Source: Hyphomicrobiales bacterium (GTDB lineage: Bacteria > Pseudomonadota > Alphaproteobacteria > Rhizobiales > OSC116). Taken from it: a DNA stretch of 64,000 bases. The position numbers and the translations under genes are program-made. Location: positions 589,443 through 653,442 of the forward strand of contig JABSRZ010000003.1 of NCBI GenBank assembly GCA_013214705.1, written 5' to 3'. Shown in pieces: positions 26,242 to 36,687 of this stretch. Position 1 is the first letter of the stretch; every line of letters begins with the position of its first letter. A model generated the notes under the pieces. It saw nothing but the letters and a program-made list of their open reading frames with translations, ran no database searches and was not told the DNA's origin.

Positions 26242-27336
26242 ATGAATATGATAGCCGATATACCCAACAAATTAGCCACCGAAATGCACTATCTTGACGG
26301 CAAACAATGGGACGCCATTGCCGTAGATTTTGATGATGTCGTGCATGAACAAGTGGATAGCTTTAATGCCGCCCGTTGGGGCGAACATAGATGTAAATAT
26401 TTTATTTTCAAACAAGGTGACACCGTAATTGGTGGTGGTTGCGCGATAATATTGCCAGCTAAATTGCTTAAAACCGGCATCGCCATTATTAAATGGGGGC
26501 CATTGTGGCGGCATGAAAACCAACAGATTGACCTTGAAAATTATCGCACAATTGTGGCTTTATTGATGACTGAGTTTGCCGAAAAACTTGGTTTGCATCT
26601 GACTGTTATGCCGCATGCTGACCGATATTCTGAGCAGATATGCGATATTTTAACCGAATTTGGGTTTAAAAATGGTTCAAGCCTGTCCGCGCCAGAGCGC
26701 TACATCGTCAATGTTGGCATCGACGCTTTGGAAGTGAGAAAATCTTTAGCGCAAAAATGGCGCTATCATTTAAAAAAATCTGAAAAAAATGAGTTTGAAT
26801 TTGAATTTTCGACCGCGCCGGAAGCTTATGATACTTTTATGAGCCTATATACAATTATGCTTGAGCGGAAAAAGTTTTTTGACCATTCGGCAATTTACAC
26901 ACTCAAAGCGCTGATGGCCACAAATGTTGCGGCATTGCGGCCGCAAGTTGTGTTGGTATCGCATAATGGTACGGTTACGGCTGGTGGAATTTTTGACCTT
27001 AGCGGCGATAGAGCCATCTATTTATATGGCGCAACAGACAATAGAGCGCTGGCGTTAAAAGCCGGCTACGCCATGCATTGGCACATTGTAGAATATATGT
27101 GCGAAATTGCGCGTATAAAACATTATGACTTAGGTGGCAGTGATAACGACCAAGGCTTACACCAATTTAAAAAGACATTTGTGGGCAAGGAGGGTTACAT
27201 ATTAACCACACCGCCAATTTACCATTATTCTACGAATGTGAGGGCAAAAATAGCGGGTTTTGTTGTATTTAAGGGCAAAGATTTAAAAACAAAATTTGAT
27301 AAATGGCGCAGAGGATTCAAGGTATTTAGTCGATGA
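26242..27336 (+). CDS. FemAB-like GNAT aminoacyl/acyltransferase
   Basis: 364 residues of the FemAB/FemX-like GNAT group. Visible parts: ALEVRKSLAQKWRYHLKKSE (basic motif typical of FemAB-like proteins), VVLVSHNGTVTAGGIFDLSG, IYLYGATDNRALALKAGYAM and YDLGGSDNDQGLHQFKKTFV. Fem proteins add amino acids from tRNA to lipid II or peptidoglycan. Its stop overlaps the flippase start by 4 bases, which points to a lipid-linked substrate that is then flipped. Confidence 0.82.
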   Translation: MNMIADIPNKLATEMHYLDGKQWDAIAVDFDDVVHEQVDSFNAARWGEHRCKYFIFKQGDTVIGGGCAIILPAKLLKTGIAIIKWGPLWRHENQQIDLENYRTIVALLMTEFAEKLGLHLTVMPHADRYSEQICDILTEFGFKNGSSLSAPERYIVNVGIDALEVRKSLAQKWRYHLKKSEKNEFEFEFSTAPEAYDTFMSLYTIMLERKKFFDHSAIYTLKALMATNVAALRPQVVLVSHNGTVTAGGIFDLSGDRAIYLYGATDNRALALKAGYAMHWHIVEYMCEIARIKHYDLGGSDNDQGLHQFKKTFVGKEGYILTTPPIYHYSTNVRAKIAGFVVFKGKDLKTKFDKWRRGFKVFSR

Positions 27337-28631
27337 AATTTTTAAACGACAAAACGTTTATGCTAAAAATATCGATTTTGACCGGCGGCCGGCTGTTAGG
27401 CGCATTCGCAACCTTTTTATCTAGCCTGTTAATCGCCCGTTATTTCGGCTCAGATATATTGGGCCAATATTCGATTTTTCTCGCTTTGGCTAGTGTGTTG
27501 GCAGTTATTGCTGCTGGCGGTTTCCCTTCTATTGCCACCGTATTCACAACATCATTTATATCCAAAAACAAATATGCAGAGTTTAAGGGTTTTATAAATA
27601 TCGCCACAACCCAAACCATATTTTTCGGATCAATAATTGTGCTGGGGTTTTTCTTTTATAATTTATTTGTAGATGATCGACCTTTCATTTATGCCCTCGG
27701 AATTTCTATAATATTAGCCACAATTATTTGGACAAGTTTTCTTTGTAACTTTTATGGTTTGATATTAGTGGGCCTAGAAAAACAAACCCATGGCTTGTTA
27801 CCAGAAATTTTGTTTAAACCCATATTGTTTTTTACAATTATGATTGCCGTTGCCCTATTGGGCATATCAATTGATACGTTTTCACTATTGGCCATTCTGG
27901 CGTTTGTGTTCGTTATCACTACACTAATATTACAGAGATCTTTTCTAAAATTTACGGCTGATTTGCTGCCCTCACATGCAAATTATGACCATAAGACCCA
28001 GTGGCGGCATGCCGCCTACCCGTGGATATTAACCACCATAATTTGGGATTTTTTTGTTGAACTACATATCCTCATGGCAGGCTTTTTGGCAAGTTCGGCC
28101 GAAGTGGCGATACTACATATCGCCTTTAGGTTTAGGATGTTAGCGAGCTTCGGTATGCGTTCAGTATATATGTTATACATGCCCAAAATAATCGCCGCAA
28201 ACGCTAAAGGTGATGAGACAGAAATTTACACCTTGCTCAGCAAGTTAAATAGAATCTCGATTCTATATGCTGTAGCTACGATAATGTTTTTTGCCATTTT
28301 TGGAAATTTTTTACTCAGCATATTTGGTGAAGAATTTATACGGGGGTGGGCATTGTTAATGACTGTTTTATCGACAATATTAATACGCGCCATCATGGGG
28401 CCATCAAATATGATATTGTCTATGAAGGGTTTTCAAAAAACATCGGCTGTTGTGATGGTGGGTTGTCTGTGCATTTCAATAATAATGGTGTATTTTTTAT
28501 ACCCAATATTGGGTTTGTTGGGGATTGCCATTGCCTATGCGGTGTCTAATTTTGTGGCTTCGGTCACCTTGTGGGGTTGCGCGATAAAATTTACAAAAAT
28601 TAATAGCAGCATCCTGACATTTAAATTATAA
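27333..28631 (+). CDS. MOP-superfamily flippase (Wzx/polysaccharide exporter type)
   Basis: 432 residues, 12 or more transmembrane segments, starting LTGGRLLGAFATFLSSLLIA, with the family pattern of paired helices and short loops through SSAEVAILHIAFRFRMLASFG and LFAIFGNFLLSIFGEEFI-like segments. Likely flips a lipid-linked saccharide or aminoacyl lipid across the inner membrane. Last gene of the cluster, 4-base overlap with the upstream transferase. No glycosyltransferase is encoded nearby, so its cargo is unclear. Confidence 0.85.
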   Translation: MKFLNDKTFMLKISILTGGRLLGAFATFLSSLLIARYFGSDILGQYSIFLALASVLAVIAAGGFPSIATVFTTSFISKNKYAEFKGFINIATTQTIFFGSIIVLGFFFYNLFVDDRPFIYALGISIILATIIWTSFLCNFYGLILVGLEKQTHGLLPEILFKPILFFTIMIAVALLGISIDTFSLLAILAFVFVITTLILQRSFLKFTADLLPSHANYDHKTQWRHAAYPWILTTIIWDFFVELHILMAGFLASSAEVAILHIAFRFRMLASFGMRSVYMLYMPKIIAANAKGDETEIYTLLSKLNRISILYAVATIMFFAIFGNFLLSIFGEEFIRGWALLMTVLSTILIRAIMGPSNMILSMKGFQKTSAVVMVGCLCISIIMVYFLYPILGLLGIAIAYAVSNFVASVTLWGCAIKFTKINSSILTFKL

Positions 28632-28662
28632 GCCTGCAGTTGCTAACATATTTACAGCTAAT

Positions 28663-28815
28663 TTAGTTTTTATATGTCGGCAATATTTTTCCGCTACATT
28701 CACCAAAACCGATGGTATAGCCAGCGCCGACAGCCTTGCCAGTTATAATTATGGTGTCGCCAATGGCCACACCGCAGCGGGCTGATTTATCGGCGGCAGA
28801 AAAATGCCCATAAGG
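28663..28815 (-). pseudogene. Fumarylacetoacetase C-terminal remnant
   Basis: The last 50 or so codons read like the end of fumarylacetoacetase: IGDTIIITGKAVGAGYTIGF, followed by GECSGKILP, corresponding to the family end DEVxxxGYCxGxGYRIGFGxCxGKVLP. The remaining 350 or more residues are absent. The upstream part of the frame (MTLWPSWVLFANSK) is not FAH-like. It lies head-to-tail after a homogentisate dioxygenase fragment, as expected for a deleted hmgA-fahA operon. Confidence 0.7.
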
Positions 28816-28819
28816 CAAA

Positions 28820-29194
28820 TTATTGAACAGAAATGGATAGGTTTTGGAATTTGCGAATAAGACCCATGATGGCCATAAAGTCATATATTTTTTTTCTAAA
28901 TTTAGACAAAAACCGACTTACAAACATAAATGACAGGGTATTGTCTAAACATTGCGGTTTCATCTCTTCATTTGAGGCACTATCAAATGTCTGTGCATCC
29001 AGCCTGTATGGGATCATCATATTATGTAAGCTAAGGCCACCGGGCGCAAAACCTTCGGGTTTGGCGTCATAAATGCTGATGATATTTCCCATTAATTCTG
29101 ACATATAATTGAGTGTATTATCTGGGTTTGATAAAGGGTTTTGGCTCTGAATTTGCTTGGGCATTGAATATTCCATTGATTTTAAATGGTTCAA
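28820..29194 (-). pseudogene. Homogentisate 1,2-dioxygenase C-terminal remnant
   Basis: Codons in 28910-29110 match the C-terminal cupin of HmgA: MSELMGNIISIYDAKPEGFA, then PGGLSLHNMMIP, ASNEEMKPQCLDNTLSFMF. The normal 300-residue N-terminal part, with most iron ligands, is missing and the C-terminus is replaced by an unrelated tail. Non-functional. Together with the adjacent FAH remnant it indicates loss of the lower tyrosine pathway at this locus while hppD next door stays intact. Confidence 0.75.
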
Positions 29195-29378
29195 TATATA
29201 GCCTATATTGCAAATTTATTAGTTACAGCCAAAACTATAGATTTTTGGGAGACTGAATATGTATCGGCTAATATGAATGGAAAACTAATTTAATGTGGAC
29301 AAAAAGACCCGATCGCGTTATATTTTATTAGTTACAAATGAAACTAAATATAATTTACTAATTTTGGAGTTTGTTATT

Positions 29379-30473
29379 ATGGGACCATTTCCACATGACG
29401 GGCCTAAGGCCGAGATTAATGATGATAATATTGCCGGCACTGACGGCTTTGAATTTGTAGAATTTGCCCATCCAGACCCCAGCGTATTGGCGGAATTATT
29501 TGTTAATATGGGCTTTAAAGAGGTGGCCACACACAAAACCAAAGACATTTCGCTTTATCGCCAAGGTTATGTAAATTATATTCTCAACCGCGAACCAAAC
29601 AGCCACGCGTCGGAATTTATCGACCATCATGGGCCCTGTGCGCCGGGTATGGCGTGGCGGGTGGTGGATGCACAACATGCGCTAAAGCGTTGTTTGGACT
29701 ATGGCGTCAAAGAATATACCGGCGACGCCAAAGCTTTGGATGTGCCTGCGGTTTATGGCATTGGCGGATCATTGCTTTATCTGGTGGAAAAATATGGCGA
29801 TGACGGCTCGGCCTATGAAGATGAATATAATTGGATTGGCGAGCCTGACCCAAAACCACAAGGCGCGGGTTTTTATTATCTTGACCACCTCACCCATAAC
29901 GTGATGCGCGGAAATATGGACACTTGGTATAAGTTCTACCATGACGTGTTTAATTTTAAAGAAATTCAATATTTTGACATTCAGGGTAAAATAACTGGTC
30001 TGTTTTCGCGCGCCCTCACCTCGCCAGATTTAAAAATTAGAATTCCGATTAACGAAAGCGCTGACGCAAAAAGCCAAATCGAAGAATATTTAAAACAATA
30101 TAATGGTGAAGGCATTCAACATATCGCCATTGGCAGTGAAGATATTTATGCCGGCACAAATATTATTTCTGAAAATGGCATTAAATTTATGCCCGCCCCG
30201 CCTAGCACCTATTATGAGATGTCACAAAAGCGCGTAACTGGGCATCAAGAACCGATCGAGGAGATGAAAAAACACGGAATTCTGATCGATGGTGAAGGGG
30301 TTTTGAATGGTGGGGAAACCAAAATTCTGCTGCAAATTTTTTCTCAGACGGTCATTGGGCCGATATTTTTTGAATTTATTCAGCGCAAAGGCGATGATGG
30401 GTTTGGCGCTGGTAATTTTAAGGCATTATTTGAAAGCATTGAAGCTGACCAAATTGCGCGCGGCGTCATTTAA
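29379..30473 (+). CDS. hppD: 4-Hydroxyphenylpyruvate dioxygenase
   Basis: 364 residues from the ATG at 29379 (GGAG upstream). Two vicinal-oxygen-chelate domains. Iron ligands are visible: His in YYLDHLTHNV, His in GEGIQHIAIGSEDI and Glu in GPIFFEFIQRKGD; the C-terminal helix GFGAGNFKALFESIEADQ is typical of HPPD. Converts 4-hydroxyphenylpyruvate to homogentisate in tyrosine breakdown. The next steps (hmgA, fahA) survive here only as fragments on the opposite strand, so homogentisate must be handled elsewhere or accumulate as pigment precursor. Confidence 0.95.
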   Translation: MGPFPHDGPKAEINDDNIAGTDGFEFVEFAHPDPSVLAELFVNMGFKEVATHKTKDISLYRQGYVNYILNREPNSHASEFIDHHGPCAPGMAWRVVDAQHALKRCLDYGVKEYTGDAKALDVPAVYGIGGSLLYLVEKYGDDGSAYEDEYNWIGEPDPKPQGAGFYYLDHLTHNVMRGNMDTWYKFYHDVFNFKEIQYFDIQGKITGLFSRALTSPDLKIRIPINESADAKSQIEEYLKQYNGEGIQHIAIGSEDIYAGTNIISENGIKFMPAPPSTYYEMSQKRVTGHQEPIEEMKKHGILIDGEGVLNGGETKILLQIFSQTVIGPIFFEFIQRKGDDGFGAGNFKALFESIEADQIARGVI

Positions 30474-30499
30474 CCCATAAGGCGTCATTTAACCCGAAT
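30462..30499 (+). repeat. 19-bp tandem duplication over the hppD stop codon
   Basis: GGCGTCATTTAACCC occurs at 30462-30476 and again at 30481-30495, a 19-base period that duplicates the last hppD codons and its stop in the short gap before the Rieske gene. Looks like recent slippage. Confidence 0.8.
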
Positions 30500-30512
30500 A
30501 TTGAGATTATTT

Positions 30513-30878
30513 ATGACTGATGACTGGAAAAACCACGCCAATGCACCCAAGGTTGGGCAGTTTATTTGCCATTCAAATGATATTGAAAATAATGGATATA
30601 AAAGCCTGCTGCTCAATGAGTATCCCATAATCGTCACCAAAACTGGCAATGGCATAAATGCCTTTGTCAATATGTGCCCGCACCAATATCTGCCGTTTGA
30701 TTATTTGGGCACTGGCATAATTAGCCAAGACGGATCAGCTATTATGTGCAGTTCACATGCGGCTAAATTTTGCATTAAAACCGCCAAAGGCACAGATGGT
30801 TTTGGCCTTGGCCACGCTTTAGAGCGCATCCCATTATCGATTGATGAAGGCGGCCGGGTTTGCGTTGCAGATATATAA
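30513..30878 (+). CDS. Rieske [2Fe-2S] ferredoxin-like protein
   Basis: 121 residues from the ATG at 30513 (an in-frame TTG at 30501 is less likely). Rieske cluster ligands: Cys and His in MCPHQYLPFD, and Cys and His in MCSSHAAKF, that is C-x-H and C-x2-H. Small soluble electron carrier. It sits between hppD and a MarR regulator; a Rieske protein is not required by HPPD, so it may serve an oxygenase elsewhere or be a redox/sensor partner of the tyrosine pathway. Confidence 0.85.
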   Translation: MTDDWKNHANAPKVGQFICHSNDIENNGYKSLLLNEYPIIVTKTGNGINAFVNMCPHQYLPFDYLGTGIISQDGSAIMCSSHAAKFCIKTAKGTDGFGLGHALERIPLSIDEGGRVCVADI

Positions 30879-30954
30879 TGAAATTTGGAATATGTTTAGA
30901 CATCGTTTTTATTCTAATCTATTAATGGCTTATCTATAATTGATTGGAAATTAT

Positions 30955-31416
30955 ATGTCATTTATTCTAGAGAGATTTTTGCCTTATAGATTGCGCATAC
31001 TTTATGATTCTGTCGCCAGTTCGTTTTCGGCAATGTATGTGAAACAATTTGATTTGGTGCCCTATGAATGGCGCATATTGGCCAGCATTTCACAAAACAA
31101 AAGCTTTACCGCCAAGCAACTTAGCCAGCATAGCCGGATGCACAAAACCCGCGTTAGCCGCGCCATTAACAAATTATCTAGCAAACAAATGATTGAAAAA
31201 ACTGTCAATCAAGATGACAAAAGAGAGACTTTTTTAAAGCTGACCGATAAAGGCTTGCAAACTTACACCAAAATAGCGCAATTGGCGGAGCAATTTGATG
31301 AAGACATTTTAAAATGTTTAACCAGCAAAGAACAAAAATCATTATCGCTGATAATTGACAAGTTACAGCAACATGCCGAAACCAATTTTTATAGATCTGG
31401 CGCTAGTGATTCTTAG
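30955..31416 (+). CDS. MarR-family regulator
   Basis: 153 residues from the ATG at 30955. Winged HTH core: YEWRILASISQNKSFTAKQL, HSRMHKTRVSRAINKLSSKQ and the wing NQDDKRETFLKLTDKG. Downstream of hppD and the Rieske gene on the same strand, so a candidate regulator of aromatic catabolism (HmgR/HpaR-like role is inference). 75-base gap from the Rieske stop. Confidence 0.86.
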   Translation: MSFILERFLPYRLRILYDSVASSFSAMYVKQFDLVPYEWRILASISQNKSFTAKQLSQHSRMHKTRVSRAINKLSSKQMIEKTVNQDDKRETFLKLTDKGLQTYTKIAQLAEQFDEDILKCLTSKEQKSLSLIIDKLQQHAETNFYRSGASDS

Positions 31417-31437
31417 TTTAGTTTGCTCAGCTCCAAG

Positions 31438-33108
31438 TTAATCGGCTAATATAGCTGGCAAATTGAGTTTATGCTCACGGGCGCAATCTATTGCGGTTTG
31501 ATAACCCGCGTCGGCATGGCGCATCACCCCGGTTGCCGGGTCATTCCATAAAACACGTGCCAACCTTCTGTCGGCATCTTCGCTGCCGTCGCAACAAATC
31601 ACCATGCCTGAATGTTGAGAAAAGCCCATGCCTACGCCGCCGCCATGGTGAATTGAAACCCATGTTGCGCCACTAGCGGTATTGAGTAAGGCGTTTAACA
31701 ATGGCCAATCTGACACCGCGTCTGAGCCGTCTTTCATGGCTTCGGTTTCGCGGTTTGGCGAGGCGACGGAGCCAGAATCTAGATGGTCGCGGCCAATGAC
31801 TATCGGCGCTGACAATTCGCCGGTGCGCACCATTTCATTAAATGCCAAACCTAATTTATGGCGAATACCAAGCCCGACCCAACAAATTCGTGCGGGCAAG
31901 CCCTGAAATTCGATGCGTTCTCGCGCCATATCGAGCCAATTGTGTAGGTGTGCATCCTGGACAATCTGTTTGACCTTGGCATCGGTTTTATAAATATCCT
32001 CCGGGTCGCCAGACAAGGCAACCCATCTAAATGGCCCAATGCCACGGCAAAATAATGGCCGAATATAAGCCGGGACAAAACCCGGAAACGCAAAAGCATT
32101 TTCCAAACCTTCATCTAGAGCCACTTGCCTAATGTTATTGCCATAATCAAACGTTGGCACGCCTGAATTGTGAAAATCGACCATGGCAGCCACATGGATT
32201 TTCATCGATTTGCGAGCTGCAGCCTCGACTTGTTTGGGTGCGGTTTCTTGTTTGGCCTGCCATTCGGCCACGCTCCAACCTTGCGGCAAATAGCCATGTA
32301 GCGGGTCATGCGCGCTGGTTTGATCGGTCACCATATCTGGTTTGATTCCGCGTCTGTATAGCTCGGGGAATATATCGGCAGCGTTGCCAAGCAAGCCGAC
32401 CGATTTGGCCAAACCGGCTTTGGTCCATTTGTCGATTAGAGCCAAGGCATCATCTAAATTATCGGTTTTTTCATCGACATATTTGGTGCGCAGTCTGAAA
32501 TCAATGCGGCTCTCATCACACTCGACCACCAAACAACAAGCCCCTGCCATAACTGCGGCCAATGGTTGCGCGCCGCCCATGCCGCCAAGGCCGCCAGTTA
32601 ATATCCATTTGCCTTTTAAACTGCCGTTATAATGTTGGCGGCCAGCCTCGACAAAGGTTTCATAAGTGCCTTGCACAATGCCTTGCGCGCCGATGTAAAT
32701 CCACGATCCGGCGGTCATTTGGCCATACATAGCTAGGCCTTTTTTATCCAATTCATTAAAATGGTCCCAATTTGCCCAATGCGGCACTAAGTTTGAGTTG
32801 GCAATCAATACCCGGGGGGCATCTTTATGGGTTTTAAACACCCCCACTGGCTTGCCCGACTGCACCATTAAGGTTTCGTCATCTTCTAATTGTTTGAGAC
32901 TTTCAACAATTTTATCGAAATCTGCCCACGTGCGGGCGGCGCGGCCAATCCCACCATAGACCACCAATTCATGCGGTTTTTCGGCCACATCTGGGTGCAA
33001 ATTATTCATCAACATGCGCAGTGGCGCTTCGGTTAGCCAGCTTTTGGCTATTAATTTGTTACCAGTTGGCGGAAATATATCGCGTGAATTTTTTCTATCA
33101 TCATTCAT
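31438..33108 (-). CDS. hutU: Urocanate hydratase
   Basis: 556 residues, full length. NAD-binding and active-site segments typical of urocanase: [39 protein letters not shown] then [32 protein letters not shown] and [18 protein letters not shown]. Converts urocanate to imidazolone propionate, step two of histidine degradation. Last gene of the minus-strand hutIHGU operon, one base after hutG. Confidence 0.97.
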   Translation of the reverse strand: MNDDRKNSRDIFPPTGNKLIAKSWLTEAPLRMLMNNLHPDVAEKPHELVVYGGIGRAARTWADFDKIVESLKQLEDDETLMVQSGKPVGVFKTHKDAPRVLIANSNLVPHWANWDHFNELDKKGLAMYGQMTAGSWIYIGAQGIVQGTYETFVEAGRQHYNGSLKGKWILTGGLGGMGGAQPLAAVMAGACCLVVECDESRIDFRLRTKYVDEKTDNLDDALALIDKWTKAGLAKSVGLLGNAADIFPELYRRGIKPDMVTDQTSAHDPLHGYLPQGWSVAEWQAKQETAPKQVEAAARKSMKIHVAAMVDFHNSGVPTFDYGNNIRQVALDEGLENAFAFPGFVPAYIRPLFCRGIGPFRWVALSGDPEDIYKTDAKVKQIVQDAHLHNWLDMARERIEFQGLPARICWVGLGIRHKLGLAFNEMVRTGELSAPIVIGRDHLDSGSVASPNRETEAMKDGSDAVSDWPLLNALLNTASGATWVSIHHGGGVGMGFSQHSGMVICCDGSEDADRRLARVLWNDPATGVMRHADAGYQTAIDCAREHKLNLPAILAD

Positions 33109-33109
33109 T

Positions 33110-33916
33110 TTAATGGCCTTTCGAGTGCATAGGCAGGTTTAATTCGATTAAGGATTTTAAGATTTTGGCCAAATGCGGCCTGACTTTTGTTGCGACATCG
33201 GGTAAATAATCCCACTCTGGATATTCTTGCATATAGGCGGCTTGCGAAATTTCCATTTGGATTGCATGTACGCCATCATCTGGTTGGCCATAGTGACGGG
33301 TTGTCCAGCCACCTTTAAAGCGGCCATTGAGCACAGATGTGTAGTTTTCGGCGGCTTGGCAAATGTCGACAGTCACAGTTTCGATGATCGAAGTGCAAGT
33401 TTGTCCATCATTGGTACCAATGTTAAATGTTGGCAATTCACCAGCAAATAGAAATGGGATTTTTGAGCGTATCGAATGGCAATCGAACAATATGGCGTAG
33501 CCATGGATGGCTTTTACCCGTTCAATCTGCTCGCTCAATGCCTGATGATAGGGCGCGTGGAATTTATCAGCCCGGCGGTTAATTTCGTCTAGGGTAGGTT
33601 GTTGGTTAGGTTGCCAAATGTCTTTGCCATCAAAATCTGTCAGTGGGCATAGGTTTGTGGTATTTTGCCCGGGGTAAAGCGACATGCCTTTTGGGTCTCG
33701 GTTGGCATCTATCACATAACGGTGGAAACTGGCCTTAACTATGGTCACATCGGGCGCTAAATCTTGGTAAACCCGGTCAATATGCCAATCGGTATCGGCC
33801 AAAATTTTACCATTGTCGTTAAGCTTGACAAAAATATCAGCCGGCACATAAGTGCCGCCATGTGGCATGGCCAATATAAGCGGGCTTTGGCCATTTTGAA
33901 CGGTTACTGGTTGCAC
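33110..33916 (-). CDS. hutG: N-formylglutamate deformylase
   Basis: 268 residues, N-formylglutamate amidohydrolase family. N-terminal [39 protein letters not shown] and the metal-binding FDCHSIRS are present. Last step of the five-step hut route: N-formylglutamate to glutamate and formate. This matches the presence of HutF, which makes N-formylglutamate. Start shares one base with the hutH stop. Confidence 0.94.
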   Translation of the reverse strand: MQPVTVQNGQSPLILAMPHGGTYVPADIFVKLNDNGKILADTDWHIDRVYQDLAPDVTIVKASFHRYVIDANRDPKGMSLYPGQNTTNLCPLTDFDGKDIWQPNQQPTLDEINRRADKFHAPYHQALSEQIERVKAIHGYAILFDCHSIRSKIPFLFAGELPTFNIGTNDGQTCTSIIETVTVDICQAAENYTSVLNGRFKGGWTTRHYGQPDDGVHAIQMEISQAAYMQEYPEWDYLPDVATKVRPHLAKILKSLIELNLPMHSKGH

Positions 33917-35466
33917 TAAGTTAACTCCGGCAGTTGAGAATTGGCAAAATTTATAATGTCCAGCGAGCCGACCAATTTAAACGCCGCCTCAATATCTGGC
34001 GCTAAATAGCGGTCATCACCGATGGTTTCTACATCTTGGCGCAGGCGTTTTAACACGCCTTGTAGTGGTTTGCTGGTCAATAGTGGCGCTCTAAATTCTA
34101 TGCCTTGCGCGGCGCATAATAATTCCACCGCCAATATATAATTTAGGTTTTCGGTCATTCTTAACAAGCGCCGCGCGCCATGCGCGGCCATAGATACATG
34201 ATCTTCTTGGTTGGCGCTGGTGGGGGTGCTGTCGGTAACGCAGGGGTTGGCCAAATGTTTATTTTCGCTCATCAATGCCGCTGTGGTCACTTCGGCAATC
34301 ATCAGGCCAGAATTTAGCCCGGGGTTTGGGGTTAAAAAGGGTGGCAAATCATGGCTCAAGGTTGGGTCGACCATCAAGGCCACGCGCCGTTGGGCAATTG
34401 CGCCAATTTCAGACACCGCCAAGGCAATCATATCGGCGGCAAAACCAACCGGTTCGGCATGAAAATTACCACCCGATACAATCAACCCGGCTTTGGTCAA
34501 AACCAACGGGTTATCGGTAGCGGCATTGGCTTCGATTTCTAACGTATGGCTAGCTTGGCGCAGCACGTCCATTGCGGCACCTGTCACTTGCGGTTGGCAT
34601 CTGATGCAATAAGGGTCTTGCACCCTTGTGTCGCCCTCTATGTGGCTTTTACGGATGATAGAGCCATCGAGCAGAGCGCGGATGGCAGCGGCGGCATCTA
34701 TCTGCCCCCGGTGGCCGCGCAGGGCATGAATTTCGGGGTGTGTGGGCGCAGTTGAACCCATTATAGCATCGGTCGACATGGCCGAGATGATCAGCGCATT
34801 TTGCGCCGCACGCCAAGCTTCGAACAGGCCAGCCAAAGCGTAAGCGGTTGAAAATTGTGTACCATTGATGAAGGCTAAACCTTCTTTGGGGCCAAGTTCA
34901 ATTGGCGACAGGCCAGCCATTTTTAAAGCCTCTGCGCCGGGGTAAATGACGCCGTTATATTCGGCCTCGCCCTCGCCAATGATCACGGCTGTCATATGGG
35001 CTAACGGCGCTAAATCGCCAGATGCACCCACAGAGCCTTTGATGGGAATGATGGGGGTAACGCCTTTGGCCAACATTTGCTCAAGCATTATGATAAAACA
35101 CCAGCGCACGCCGGATGCCCCACGGCCAAATGACAATAGTTTAAGTGACATCATGAGGCGCACAATGTGGGTGGGCACGGCTTCGCCGACACCACAACAA
35201 TGGCTTAAAATTAAATTACGTTGTAAAATGGCGGCGTCGGCGCTGGCTATTTTGATGCTTGCCAGTTTGCCAAAGCCGGTATTGACGCCATAAACCGGCT
35301 CATCACCTTGGGCAGCGGCTTTGATGCAGCTTGCCGCTTGTTCAATGGCATCTTGGCAATTGCGGTCTAATTTAACATTGGTTTGTTGCCAATAGATTTG
35401 CGCCAATTGTGCCAAATTTACTGACGCTGGGGTTAGTGTCATGTTAGACATATTGTCTTTACGCAT
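33916..35466 (-). CDS. hutH: Histidine ammonia-lyase
   Basis: 516 residues. The Ala148-Ser149-Gly150 tripeptide ([15 protein letters not shown]) forms the MIO cofactor; [11 protein letters not shown] and the region [16 protein letters not shown] are also conserved. Deaminates histidine to urocanate. The ATG at 35466 is preceded by a strong AGGAGG at 35472-35477 and lies 8 bases inside the end of hutI. Confidence 0.97.
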   Translation of the reverse strand: MRKDNMSNMTLTPASVNLAQLAQIYWQQTNVKLDRNCQDAIEQAASCIKAAAQGDEPVYGVNTGFGKLASIKIASADAAILQRNLILSHCCGVGEAVPTHIVRLMMSLKLLSFGRGASGVRWCFIIMLEQMLAKGVTPIIPIKGSVGASGDLAPLAHMTAVIIGEGEAEYNGVIYPGAEALKMAGLSPIELGPKEGLAFINGTQFSTAYALAGLFEAWRAAQNALIISAMSTDAIMGSTAPTHPEIHALRGHRGQIDAAAAIRALLDGSIIRKSHIEGDTRVQDPYCIRCQPQVTGAAMDVLRQASHTLEIEANAATDNPLVLTKAGLIVSGGNFHAEPVGFAADMIALAVSEIGAIAQRRVALMVDPTLSHDLPPFLTPNPGLNSGLMIAEVTTAALMSENKHLANPCVTDSTPTSANQEDHVSMAAHGARRLLRMTENLNYILAVELLCAAQGIEFRAPLLTSKPLQGVLKRLRQDVETIGDDRYLAPDIEAAFKLVGSLDIINFANSQLPELT

Positions 35467-36676
35467 AATGGCCTCCTAAAATACGTTGTGCTAAATTATT
35501 AATGCCCAGCCGATAGCATAATTCGGCCGGTTGGTTCACATTCCATATGGCCAAGTCGGCACGCAAGCCGGGCTTTATTATGCCGGTATCTTGCAGCCCC
35601 AAGGCCAAAGCTGCATTGCCGGTTACGCCTGCCAAGCTTTCTTCTGGGGTTAGGTTAAACAACGTGCAGGCCATATTCATGGTTAGCAAAAGTGAGCTAT
35701 TGGGCGATGAACCGGGGTTGCAATCGGTGGCTATGGCCATTGGTACATTATGTTTGCGCAACAAATCTATCGGCGGAACTTGGGTTTCCTTAAGCGTGTA
35801 AAACGCGCTTGGCAATAATGTTGCCACCGTGCCACTATTGGCGATGGCTTTCACCCCGGCCTCATCTAAATATTCTATATGGTCGACAGACAACGCCGCA
35901 TAAGATGCGGCCAATGCTGAACCGCCTAAATTTGTCAATTGTTCCGCATGTAATTTGACTGGCAGGCCTAATTGTTTGGCAACATCAAATAGTTTGGCGA
36001 TTTGCGCCGGGCTAAACGCAATGGTTTCGCAAAAACCATCTACGGCATCGACCAAGCCTTCGGCATGGGCGCGTTTTAGAGTCGGGATGCAAACCTGATT
36101 TAAATATTCATCTGAACGTCCGCTAAATTCTGGCGGAATGGCATGTGCACCCAAAAAGCTGGTGACCACACGAATATTGCGTGAATTGCCGATGCGCCTT
36201 GCGACCCGCAACATTTTAAGCTCGCATTCAACATCTAGACCATAGCCAGATTTAACCTCTATCAGGCTCACGCCTTCGGCCAATAGCGCGTCTACACGTT
36301 GCAACGCGCTGGTTAATAGCTGATCCTCTGTTGCGCTGCGGGTGGCCTTAACGGTCGAGATTATACCACCGCCGGCCTTGGCTATGTCTGCATAAGACAC
36401 GCCGGTTAAACGCATTTCAAATTCTTCGGCACGGTTTCCACCGGCCACAATGTGGGTATGGCAATCTATAAACGCCGGGGTGATGAGCCGGTCGGCAAAA
36501 TCTTTAACCATCAATGAATTAAATTTTTTAGGTAAATCGGCATGTTGCCCAACCCACGAAATGAAACCATTTTCGATGACAATCGCTGCGTCTGTTAGCA
36601 AACCATAGGCGGCAGCTAGAGTAGGATCCATGGTGGCTACGGTTTGACATTTTAAAATATAAGTTTGGGTTTTCAT
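35459..36676 (-). CDS. hutI: Imidazolonepropionase
   Basis: 405 residues, amidohydrolase superfamily. Metal-binding HTH in [20 protein letters not shown], the substrate segment [37 protein letters not shown] and the metal Asp in [12 protein letters not shown]. Hydrolyses imidazolone propionate to N-formimidoylglutamate. First gene of hutIHGU; its start is 12 bases from the HutC operator region. Confidence 0.96.
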   Translation of the reverse strand: MKTQTYILKCQTVATMDPTLAAAYGLLTDAAIVIENGFISWVGQHADLPKKFNSLMVKDFADRLITPAFIDCHTHIVAGGNRAEEFEMRLTGVSYADIAKAGGGIISTVKATRSATEDQLLTSALQRVDALLAEGVSLIEVKSGYGLDVECELKMLRVARRIGNSRNIRVVTSFLGAHAIPPEFSGRSDEYLNQVCIPTLKRAHAEGLVDAVDGFCETIAFSPAQIAKLFDVAKQLGLPVKLHAEQLTNLGGSALAASYAALSVDHIEYLDEAGVKAIANSGTVATLLPSAFYTLKETQVPPIDLLRKHNVPMAIATDCNPGSSPNSSLLLTMNMACTLFNLTPEESLAGVTGNAALALGLQDTGIIKPGLRADLAIWNVNQPAELCYRLGINNLAQRILGGHYA

Positions 36677-36687
36677 ATAGGTCGCCT

